A stretch of 64,000 nt of DNA. It comes from Alcanivoracaceae bacterium (GTDB taxonomy: Bacteria > Pseudomonadota > Gammaproteobacteria > Pseudomonadales > Alcanivoracaceae). How positions within the stretch are numbered: position 1 is the first letter of the stretch; each line of letters begins with the position of its first letter. The notes under the pieces were generated by a model, which saw only the letters and a list, made by a program, of their open reading frames with translations, ran no database searches and was not told the origin of the DNA. Shown here one piece after another: positions 7,298 through 14,734 of the stretch. The position numbers and the translations under genes were made by a program. The stretch lies in assembly GCA_029213045.1 (NCBI GenBank), contig JARGPN010000007.1:1-64000 (forward strand), given 5' to 3'.

Positions 7298-7346
7298 TGC
7301 ACTCGATTTGAGCGGCAAAAACCTAGAATTGCACCATTATGATGCG
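7298..7346. promoter_or_regulatory. Tandem NtrC-like enhancer sites upstream of glnK
   Basis: Two imperfect copies of the NtrC dyad TGCACC-N5-GGTGCA are visible. The better one, TGCACC-N5-GATGCG, is at 7330-7346; the weaker TGCACT-N5-TGAGCG is at 7298-7314. Their centres are 32 bases apart, about three helical turns, and lie roughly 100 and 130 bases upstream of the predicted start, similar to the paired enhancer of enteric glnA. Confidence 0.6.
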
Positions 7347-8219
7347 CTATTGAGGTTCGTTCGGGTCGTGCGAGACGATAATCGTGACGTCGCCCTGCTG
7401 CCAAACTGCATCTAAAGCAGCCAATTCTGCCGCCACCAAAGCTTGGCTTTCACCCAGGAAGAACCGGCTGACTAAACGAGCGCGGCCAGACTGCAGAAGG
7501 ATGTTGTCCCAGCTCCATGCAATATCACCGATAAATAAGTATTCCTTGCCGGAGGCGAGCTGCACGTAAATCATTTGGCTGCCAGGCGAGTGGCCGGGTG
7601 CTTTCTTCAGTGCTATGCCCGGCGCGGGGGAATAGTAATCGTCGTACGTTAACGGGATGAGCGCCTGCAAATCAGCGGGGGCGAAATCGGCGTCGGCAAT
7701 GGCAAAGCTATTGATCTGCTCTTCGGTGAGCTTTACGTGGGGTGCGATGCTGGCGAAGCTGGGTGACTTCGCAATGCCGCCAACATGGTCCACGTGCTCG
7801 TGGGTGGCGAGCACCAGCGACGCGTTGGTCAGTGCGGCCTGCATAAACGCCCACGTTTTCTCATTAAAGCCTTCGCCGAAAAGCTGTTGGTGTTGCGCGC
7901 CGTTGTGGACCGGATCAATCACAACGGTATCGCCGTTGGCATAGCCTAGAATATGCGTGCGAAACACCATGTCGTTTTTTTCGAAAAGGCCCGCACCGGA
8001 TACCACGACAGCTTTCGGAAATTCCCCGTGGGCAATATCAAACTCTTCCATGGCCACGGGCAGCGGTTCACCGCTCGCGGTGGCGGCCTGACGCAAACGG
8101 TTCATGTCTAATGCGAATTTTTGCTCACCGGGCACCTCGGCGGTGCCTAGCGCCCACACGGCGAACGCGATGGTGGCGAGGACAAAAACACCACCCATCA
8201 ATAACACGATGCGCTTCAT
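7347..8219 (-). CDS. Metallo-beta-lactamase fold hydrolase, membrane anchored
   Basis: The 290-residue protein begins with a hydrophobic helix (residues 4-24) that acts as signal anchor or signal peptide, so the enzyme should face the periplasm. The zinc motif HEHVDH is near residue 140, followed by PGHSPGS and FIGDIAW with the later metal ligands. These are the hallmarks of the metallo-beta-lactamase superfamily. The substrate cannot be inferred. It is transcribed toward glnK, and its stop adjoins the putative NtrC sites. It is divergent from bioA. Confidence 0.85.
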   Translation of the reverse strand: MKRIVLLMGGVFVLATIAFAVWALGTAEVPGEQKFALDMNRLRQAATASGEPLPVAMEEFDIAHGEFPKAVVVSGAGLFEKNDMVFRTHILGYANGDTVVIDPVHNGAQHQQLFGEGFNEKTWAFMQAALTNASLVLATHEHVDHVGGIAKSPSFASIAPHVKLTEEQINSFAIADADFAPADLQALIPLTYDDYYSPAPGIALKKAPGHSPGSQMIYVQLASGKEYLFIGDIAWSWDNILLQSGRARLVSRFFLGESQALVAAELAALDAVWQQGDVTIIVSHDPNEPQ

Positions 8220-8341
8220 GCTAACTCCTTATTTTTATTCTATGACGGCGAGGTCAGTGGTGCTGACACGCGACGCGATATTGCGGCTCAGAATGCGACC
8301 AGTACGCCACAACTTTTGCTTAAATCCAAGGCTATTTCATC

Positions 8342-8397
8342 GTCGGCCCACACAAAGCCTCACAAAACCGGTTATCCGGTTGAGACTGGCGGCCGAC
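8342..8397. promoter_or_regulatory. Nested inverted repeats in the bioA upstream region
   Basis: An outer repeat GTCGGCC (8342-8348) and GGCCGAC (8391-8397) encloses a tighter one, AACCGG-TTAT-CCGGTT (8366-8381). It lies about 55 bases before the bioA start, in the divergent gap with the metallo-hydrolase. It may be an operator or an RNA structure; it does not clearly match the BirA operator. Confidence 0.35.
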
Positions 8398-8452
8398 AAC
8401 GTATCATGGCGTTGGTTAATCAGCGAAGCGCATGCGCACAGGAGAAACAGTT

Positions 8453-9805
8453 ATGTCCGCGAATCAGGCATTGATGCAACGGGATTTAAAAGTGCTATGG
8501 CATCCGTGCACTCAGATGAAGGACCACGAACGGTTACCTCTTATTCCCATTAAGCGCGGCGAAGGCGTTTGGCTGGAAGACTTCGACGGCAATCGCTACC
8601 TCGATGCGATCAGCAGCTGGTGGGTAAATATATTCGGCCACGCCAACCCGCGTATTAACGCCGGCATTCATGCGCAGCTCGACCAACTCGAACATGTCAT
8701 TCTCGCAGGCTTTTCACATGAGCCGGCAGTTGCGCTAGCAGAACGGTTAGTGGCCATCACGCCGCATGGCTTATCGCGTTGTTTCTTTTCGGATAACGGA
8801 TCTTCCGGCATCGAAGTCGCGCTGAAGATGTCGTTTCATTATTGGCAGAATATGAATAAGCCGAAAAAAACGAAATTTGTGACGCTCGGCAATAGTTATC
8901 ATGGCGAAACACTTGCCGCCCTCGCAGTAGGCGATGTGGATTTATATAAGAGTACGTACAAGCCACTGCTGATGGATGTGTTCACTGCGCCAAGCCCGGA
9001 CTGCTTTTACCGTGAAGCAGGGGAAAGCGAAGAAGATTATTCGCGCCGTCAGTTTGACGGCATGAAAAAAATTCTGGCGGAGCATCACGAAGAAATTTGC
9101 GCAGTGATTGTTGAGCCATTAGTACAATGCGCGGGCAACATGCGCATGTACCATCCTGTGTATTTAAAACTACTCCGTGAAGCCTGCGACCGGTACGGCG
9201 TGCATTTAATCGCTGACGAAATTGCGGTGGGCTTTGGCCGCACAGGCACGTTGTTCGCGTGTGAGCAAGCAGGCATTCGTCCAGACTTTATGGCGCTATC
9301 GAAAGGGTTAACCGCCGGTTACTTGCCATTGTGCGCAGTACTCACCACCGATGAAATCTATCAAGCGTTTTATGATGATTACGATACGATGCGCGCCTTT
9401 TTGCATTCGCACAGCTTTACAGGCAACCCACTTGCCTGCGCCGCCGCGCTCGCCACGTTGGATATTTTTGAATCCGACAATGTGATTGAGAATAATAAAT
9501 TGCTGGCCGATCACTTAGGCAATGCGCTTGAGCGATTCAAAGATCATCCACATGTTGCAGAAGTTCGGCAACGAGGCATGATCGCCGCCATTGAGATGGT
9601 GAAAGATAAGAAAACGCGTGAAGTGTACGACTGGAAAGAACGCCGCGGCCTGCGCGTTTACGAACATGCATTAACACGAGGCGCCTTACTGCGGCCCCTC
9701 GGCAACGTCACTTACTTTATGCCCCCCTATGTTATTACCCCAGATCAAATTGATTTTCTGGCGGACGTTGCGTGGGAAGGTATTCAGTTGGCGACTAAGG
9801 ATTAA
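8453..9805 (+). CDS. bioA: Adenosylmethionine-8-amino-7-oxononanoate aminotransferase
   Basis: The 450-residue PLP enzyme makes 7,8-diaminopelargonate in biotin synthesis, using SAM as amino donor. BioA signatures include WHPCTQMKDHE near the N-terminus, SSWWVNIFGHANP, FSDNGSSGIEVALKMS, the aspartate in LIADEIAVGFGRTG and the PLP lysine in ALSKGLTAGYLP. I chose ATG 8453 since AGGAGA lies 7 bases upstream. No other biotin gene is nearby; it is followed by rsmE after 59 bases, the same pairing as in Pseudomonas. Confidence 0.96.
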   Translation: MSANQALMQRDLKVLWHPCTQMKDHERLPLIPIKRGEGVWLEDFDGNRYLDAISSWWVNIFGHANPRINAGIHAQLDQLEHVILAGFSHEPAVALAERLVAITPHGLSRCFFSDNGSSGIEVALKMSFHYWQNMNKPKKTKFVTLGNSYHGETLAALAVGDVDLYKSTYKPLLMDVFTAPSPDCFYREAGESEEDYSRRQFDGMKKILAEHHEEICAVIVEPLVQCAGNMRMYHPVYLKLLREACDRYGVHLIADEIAVGFGRTGTLFACEQAGIRPDFMALSKGLTAGYLPLCAVLTTDEIYQAFYDDYDTMRAFLHSHSFTGNPLACAAALATLDIFESDNVIENNKLLADHLGNALERFKDHPHVAEVRQRGMIAAIEMVKDKKTREVYDWKERRGLRVYEHALTRGALLRPLGNVTYFMPPYVITPDQIDFLADVAWEGIQLATKD

Positions 9806-9864
9806 TTACTCAATAGTTCACACCGTCTGAAAGTTTTTAAATAGGTTTAATAAGGAAAGCCTGA

Positions 9865-10590
9865 ATGAGCCGTCGCTTTTATGATCCGCAGCCATTTTCA
9901 GTTGGCAATGAAATTGATTTAGGTGAAAGCGCTAGCCACCATATTGGCCGGGTATTGCGTATGCGCGTGGGCGATGAACTCACCGTGTTTAACGGTGAAG
10001 GTGGCGAATTTCAGGCGAAAATTACCAGCATCAGCAAACGCGCAGTGACGGTTTTGCCAAGCGAGTTTGACCAGAGAGACCGCACGGCCGCATTGGCGGT
10101 GACGATAGCGTTACCGTTTATAAAAGGCGAACGCATGGATTACGCCATTCAGAAAGCCACTGAAATGGGCGCGTCGGCATTTCATCTAGTGCAATGTGCT
10201 CGGTCGGATGTGCGCCTTGATGGCGACCGTGCGCGAAAAAAATTAGATCATTTACAACAAGTGGCGATTAGTGCGTGCGAGCAATGCGGCATGAATCGTG
10301 TGCCCATGATTGACGGCATAACGTCCTTCTCTGAATTCGTCTCAACACAAACTCACGCACTAAAACTCGTGGGGCACCCCGGCGAGAAAGCATTGGGGTA
10401 TTCGGATTTTTCGGGGCACGAAAACGTACTGTTATTGACCGGGCCAGAAGGTGGGTTTTCAGATGAAGAGTTAGCCTTGGCGAAAGACAATCACTTTCAG
10501 TCTTTCGCGCTCGGAGAAAGAGTGCTTAGAGCAGAGACAGCACCCGTGGCATTGTTAGCATCGATCTGGACGTTAATCGCTAACCATTAA
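9865..10590 (+). CDS. rsmE: 16S rRNA m3U1498 methyltransferase RsmE
   Basis: This 241-residue SPOUT-class enzyme methylates U1498 of 16S rRNA in the cytoplasm. The N-terminal PUA-like domain (MSRRFYDPQPF, HHIGRVLRMRVGDELTVFNGEG) is followed by the knotted SPOUT domain with LLTGPEGGFSDEE and the closing LGERVLRAETAPVALLA, both standard for the family. It sits downstream of bioA and ends 2 bases from the convergent cytochrome b561 gene. Confidence 0.96.
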   Translation: MSRRFYDPQPFSVGNEIDLGESASHHIGRVLRMRVGDELTVFNGEGGEFQAKITSISKRAVTVLPSEFDQRDRTAALAVTIALPFIKGERMDYAIQKATEMGASAFHLVQCARSDVRLDGDRARKKLDHLQQVAISACEQCGMNRVPMIDGITSFSEFVSTQTHALKLVGHPGEKALGYSDFSGHENVLLLTGPEGGFSDEELALAKDNHFQSFALGERVLRAETAPVALLASIWTLIANH

Positions 10591-10592
10591 TG

Positions 10593-11138
10593 CTAGCGCT
10601 TACTCCAGAACATACGGCCAATTAAATTATCGCGCATTGCGAATTGATGCCAAAGCGCCGCGGCAGCATGAACGCCCACCAACACTAATAATGCTGGCCA
10701 CAAAACATCTTCATGCATATCAGCAAACCACTCAGCTAGGTCCGCATTTTTTTGCATCAGCTGAGGCATATCAATAACGCCCGCATAGGATACGCTGTAC
10801 TCCGCGAACTGACGTGCTGCAATACCGAAGATCGGCATGGCAAGCAGAACGACATACAAAAGCGCTTGGACAATACGGGCGGCCCAACGTTGCCATATCG
10901 GCATTTCAACGTGAGGCACTGGCTGAAAGGCGCGCCACCCCAAACGAAAAATAGTCAAGACCCAAATGGATAAACCCGCGGTCATGTGCCACATCATCCA
11001 CAGGTTTCGCTCGTCGCTTCCTTTCGGAAAATCGTGGCGTATTTCCATTATCCACCACGCGGCAACCACCAATATCAACGTAAGCCAGTGACAAAGACGA
11101 ATCACGCTTCCCCATCGCTGGGTTTCTTGGATAGACAT
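10593..11138 (-). CDS. Cytochrome b561
   Basis: The 181-residue protein has four hydrophobic helices and the conserved histidines of bacterial cytochrome b561. One lies in RWGSVIRLCHWLTLILV and others in MWHMTAG and the last helix (LVLVGVHAAAALWHQF). It should be an inner-membrane di-heme electron carrier, probably oxidising quinol. ATG 11138 is chosen because AAGGAG precedes it; a longer form from 11165 lacks a ribosome site. It is a single gene converging on rsmE. Confidence 0.9.
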   Translation of the reverse strand: MSIQETQRWGSVIRLCHWLTLILVVAAWWIMEIRHDFPKGSDERNLWMMWHMTAGLSIWVLTIFRLGWRAFQPVPHVEMPIWQRWAARIVQALLYVVLLAMPIFGIAARQFAEYSVSYAGVIDMPQLMQKNADLAEWFADMHEDVLWPALLVLVGVHAAAALWHQFAMRDNLIGRMFWSKR

Positions 11139-11200
11139 AGTGCACTCCTTAAGGTGTGCCCTCATTGTACTTCCGAATAATTATTTCATTATTAAGAAGT

Positions 11201-12169
11201 CTACTGAGAGAAAACGTCACTCGCTGGCTCGCCGCTGCGAATGCGCTCAATCAATGCCAGCGCATTCTTTTTGCTGTACCAATCTCTGCGTATGACTGTG
11301 CCGCGACGGAAGCGGTTGTAGGTCCAGTTGTACTGATCTGAATTGCGACGAATGATGTTTTCTAATCCCTGCATCATTGCTGTCAGCGTGCCCGCTTCAT
11401 CTGCGTTGAAAATTTCATCTTGTGCAGGGGTAAAGAATACATCGTACTGCAAATCAGATTTTAGATACTCGGCGTGTACATAAAAAATGGCGGGCTGAAA
11501 ACGCTCAATTACTTTATGGACAAAGCCAGGCACTAATACATTATGCCCGAAAAACGGCACAGAAGGGTTTGCGGTGCCGCCGGGCTGATGATCAGCTAAT
11601 AGGCCAAACGTACCACCTTTTGACATGGCAGACAGCGCCGTACGCACTCCGCGCCCATCAGCTGGGACAAGCTGGCAGCCAGTTCGCTCGCGAGCGGCCT
11701 TTACTACTGGGTCTAAGGCGTTGTGCTCGGCGGGTTGGTACATAATGACGGCGGGACCCATTTGACCGATCACCAATACCGGCACTTCCCATGCCGCTTG
11801 ATGTAGCGATAAAAATAGAACGGGGCGCTCACTTTCCATTGCCGATTTGACGGCATCGGCGCCGTGAATTTTATTGATGCGGTTTAATGCGAGTTCTGGG
11901 GGGCGCAACCAAAGATGGGAATAGCTCGCAAGCGTGCGCGCCGTTTGCACTAACGCGCGGCGAGCGTGACGTCGATTTTCTTCCCAACTGTTTTCCGGAT
12001 AACAAATAAGGTGATTGAGCAAGACATCACGGTGTGCGCTGACCACGGAAATTGGCAACCACGATGCCAGCCATGCCAGACCTCCAGCAAACCCCATAAC
12101 AATTCGCAGCGGGATATAGCACAGAATGCGCACCAACTTTAGTTCAGCGCTAGAATATTTTTTTGCCAT
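11201..12169 (-). CDS. LpxL/HtrB-type lipid A acyltransferase
   Basis: The 322-residue protein belongs to the lysophospholipid acyltransferase family that adds secondary acyl chains to lipid A. A membrane segment near residues 18-40 is followed by the catalytic HX4E motif HQAAWE near residue 123 and the later blocks LLADHQPGGTANPSVPFFG and WTYNRFRR. It lies 36 bases after the metallo-hydrolase on the same strand and may be co-transcribed with it. Whether it is LpxL, LpxM or a paralogue with another substrate cannot be settled. Confidence 0.85.
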   Translation of the reverse strand: MAKKYSSAELKLVRILCYIPLRIVMGFAGGLAWLASWLPISVVSAHRDVLLNHLICYPENSWEENRRHARRALVQTARTLASYSHLWLRPPELALNRINKIHGADAVKSAMESERPVLFLSLHQAAWEVPVLVIGQMGPAVIMYQPAEHNALDPVVKAARERTGCQLVPADGRGVRTALSAMSKGGTFGLLADHQPGGTANPSVPFFGHNVLVPGFVHKVIERFQPAIFYVHAEYLKSDLQYDVFFTPAQDEIFNADEAGTLTAMMQGLENIIRRNSDQYNWTYNRFRRGTVIRRDWYSKKNALALIERIRSGEPASDVFSQ

Positions 12170-12205
12170 GATAAAAGCGGCGCCTTATGAGAAATGCGAT
12201 AAAAG

Positions 12206-13192
12206 TTAAAACTGCAGTGTTTGCCCGTGCGCCATAACAAGAAAGGCGTCGGCATCAATATTTTGTTCTTGCAATGCTTGCTGCAATTTCTGCGGCGGTT
12301 CATCCATGGGCTCGTCGGTTAACACGAAAGCGCCCCAATGCATTGCAATGGATTGTTTCGCGCCTATATCGCGATGGATGCGAACAGAATCTTCCGGCGC
12401 GACATGTACAGGCCCCATAAACCAACGCGGATCGTAGGCACCAATGGGAATCAGTGCGAGGTCGATGGGCGCAAACAACTCACCGATGGTTTCAAACACG
12501 GGGCCGTAGCCGGTGTCGCCCGCGAAAAATAATCGGTAGCCTTGAATCTCAAAAATCCAGCCACACCACAAGCTGGCATTGCGATCAAACGGGCCGCGCC
12601 CGCTAAAATGTTGTGCCGGCACACAAAACACTTCGCCCTGCGGAATGGTCGCGGACTGCCACCAGCGCAGTTCAACGACATTATGTATGCCGCGCTTGGC
12701 AAACCAAGACGTTAACCCTTCAGGAATACAAAATAATAATTCGTCGCCAAACCGTGCGTGCAACTGCGTCACCGTTTTTTCACACAGGTGATCGTAGTGA
12801 TCGTGGGATAACAACACGATGTCGATGCGCGGCAGGTCAGCAACTTGCATTGCCGCGTCGGTATAGCGCTTTGGACCAGCAAACGTCAATGGACTAGCGC
12901 GCTCGGCAAATACAGGATCCGTTAGCACATTGCATTGCGCAAACTGGAAGAGAAAAGACGAATGGCCAATCCAAGTAAGCTGAGGCGCATCTGGTGCCGA
13001 TACCAAAGCCTGCGCGTCGGGTTTAATTAAAGGAAACTCTTTTCCTTTGGGGAAGCGTCGGCCTGGGGCCGTTTGCCATTTTAAAAGTTGCGACAATCCA
13101 TGCGACGCGGTGCGCGTAAAGTTGCGGTAACGTCCCTTATAAAAAGGCCGAACTTTTGCAAGCTCGGCCAGTTTTTCTCGATCAATACTCAT
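12206..13192 (-). CDS. NAPE-PLD-like metallo-beta-lactamase fold hydrolase
   Basis: The 328-residue cytoplasmic protein shows the metal motif SHDHYDHL near residue 130, then PAQHFSGRGPFDRNASLWCGW, FFAGDTGYG and MHWGAF. This order is typical of bacterial homologues of N-acylphosphatidylethanolamine phospholipase D. The N-terminal RPFYKGRYRNF stretch is also found in that group. Its ATG overlaps the chpC stop as ATGA, implying translational coupling to the pilus chemosensory operon. The true substrate is unknown; a phospholipid is possible. Confidence 0.85.
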   Translation of the reverse strand: MSIDREKLAELAKVRPFYKGRYRNFTRTASHGLSQLLKWQTAPGRRFPKGKEFPLIKPDAQALVSAPDAPQLTWIGHSSFLFQFAQCNVLTDPVFAERASPLTFAGPKRYTDAAMQVADLPRIDIVLLSHDHYDHLCEKTVTQLHARFGDELLFCIPEGLTSWFAKRGIHNVVELRWWQSATIPQGEVFCVPAQHFSGRGPFDRNASLWCGWIFEIQGYRLFFAGDTGYGPVFETIGELFAPIDLALIPIGAYDPRWFMGPVHVAPEDSVRIHRDIGAKQSIAMHWGAFVLTDEPMDEPPQKLQQALQEQNIDADAFLVMAHGQTLQF

Positions 13193-13641
13193 GCACCCGC
13201 GAGACCTTGCACTGCGCGTTCTACTGCGTCTAAATCTGGAATAACCGCGAGATCTCCGCCTAGCTGAACGTACATGGATTCGGCCGGCCCTGTTTCGACG
13301 GGCTCTTCCACTAGATCATCTTTGCCTACACGCGCCTGACGGGGAATACCTTGAATAATCACCGCATAAAAACGCGTCTTGCCGCTCACCGTGTTAATTA
13401 CGGCGATACGCGCATCTGATCCGATAGATACCTGCCCGGAGTCATTAAGTTTCTCAAATGAAATGACGGGAATATCTTCATCGCGCCAACTCATCCAACC
13501 AAGCAACCATTCGGGTCCGTGACCAGGTTTATCCGGCTGGCGTAACGGAATAATTTCCGCGATGGCAATGTTGGGCACCAGCCAAGGGCGACCATGCATG
13601 GGAATCAACAGACCGGCGATGTCTTCTGGTAACTCAGCCAT
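13189..13641 (-). CDS. chpC: CheW-like protein ChpC
   Basis: This 150-residue protein is a single CheW domain that can link receptors to ChpA. Visible CheW features are LIPMHGRPWLVPNIAIAEIIPL, the GWMSWRDEDIPVISFE segment and the closing YVQLGGDLAVIPDLDAV. ATG 13641 is preferred because CAGGAG sits upstream, with a GTG 6 bases earlier in frame. It is the last canonical member of pilGHIJK-chpABC, and its stop overlaps the start of the following hydrolase gene. Confidence 0.88.
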   Translation of the reverse strand: MAELPEDIAGLLIPMHGRPWLVPNIAIAEIIPLRQPDKPGHGPEWLLGWMSWRDEDIPVISFEKLNDSGQVSIGSDARIAVINTVSGKTRFYAVIIQGIPRQARVGKDDLVEEPVETGPAESMYVQLGGDLAVIPDLDAVERAVQGLAGA

Positions 13642-13717
13642 TTTCACTCCTGATGATTAAGCGAAGCCTTGTGAATATGCACCGCTTATTAAATTTTTGC
13701 GCTCTTTGCTGCAATCG

Positions 13718-14734
13718 TTAAACCCGACCGGATAAAGAACGACGCACTTCTTCAACTAACGCTAAGGCCAATTTTTCCGGTGCATCTGAATACGTCACAC
13801 ACCCAGTTTCTCGAACGGAATCAGGCTGGCTACTGCACGCGCAAGTCTCTGTGGACTGCGCCCAGATCGTGCCGCCGCGCTGTTTCATGTGCGGGGCTGC
13901 AATTGAGCCATCGTTACCCATGCCGCTAAACAAAATTGCGCCTGAGTATTGCCCGTAGCGTGTCGAAACATTTTTGATGGCTTGATCGATGGAGGGCGCG
14001 TAGGGACCTTCCCAATCTTTGCCGGTGGAGGTGATCACGCCGGTTTCGGTAAAACCAACTTCATATTCAATCGGTGCGATGGTGACGGTGCCGTGGGACA
14101 AACTTGCGCCGTCGTAACCCACTTCGCATTTAAAATCATTGTCTCGACAGAGCACACCCGCCAAGGTTTCAACAAAGCTTGCATCAATGTGTTGCGCCAA
14201 TAAAAACGCAACCGGTAACTCTGCCGGCAAACTATCTAAAAACACTTTTACTGCGGCGGGGCCGCCGAGCGATGCGCCGAGCACCCACACGCGTTGCGGC
14301 CGACCGGCGCGCGGCGCCATGCGAAATTCTTTCGGCGTGGGGATGACAATTTTTTGGCTAACAGCAGGCGCTAACGTTTCGAGTTCAACTTCAATGCGTG
14401 GACGCTCTACATAGTCGAGCATTTTCGTTAACAGGCGGCGCTCCCAGCGGGGATACTCCGGCGCATTTCTCGCGGGGGCTTGGCCGTCACAAAATAAAAT
14501 GGGGGTTTCAGATTCTTCTAAAAAACGATCAAGGAAATCGTTCCAGCGATCTTCGTCGGTGAGGTCGACAACCCAAAGCGCTAAATCCTTTGAGCTGTAC
14601 CAACGATCTTCGAGTAAATTCGGCGCGGTGTTGACTGCTAATTCATAGCCTTGCGTACGAATCGCGTTCGACAGCAAATGGCCTTGTAGTGTGCTATCCG
14701 CGATCACACCGATGCGCGGGCTGCCGGAGGTCAT
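13718..14734 (-). CDS. chpB: CheB-like methylesterase ChpB
   Basis: The 338-residue protein has a C-terminal CheB methylesterase domain from about residue 140. The catalytic Ser lies in LGASLGGP, His in LAQHID and Asp in SGMGNDGS. The N-terminal 120 residues resemble a receiver fold but lack a clear phosphorylation pocket. It should remove methyl groups from PilJ, opposing PilK. Its ATG overlaps the chpA stop as ATGA, so the two are translationally coupled. Confidence 0.93.
   Translation of the reverse strand: MTSGSPRIGVIADSTLQGHLLSNAIRTQGYELAVNTAPNLLEDRWYSSKDLALWVVDLTDEDRWNDFLDRFLEESETPILFCDGQAPARNAPEYPRWERRLLTKMLDYVERPRIEVELETLAPAVSQKIVIPTPKEFRMAPRAGRPQRVWVLGASLGGPAAVKVFLDSLPAELPVAFLLAQHIDASFVETLAGVLCRDNDFKCEVGYDGASLSHGTVTIAPIEYEVGFTETGVITSTGKDWEGPYAPSIDQAIKNVSTRYGQYSGAILFSGMGNDGSIAAPHMKQRGGTIWAQSTETCACSSQPDSVRETGCVTYSDAPEKLALALVEEVRRSLSGRV

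Noticed and set aside
8361-8381. BirA operator before bioA
   Set aside because: The AACCGG-TTAT-CCGGTT dyad has arms and spacing unlike the known BirA operator.
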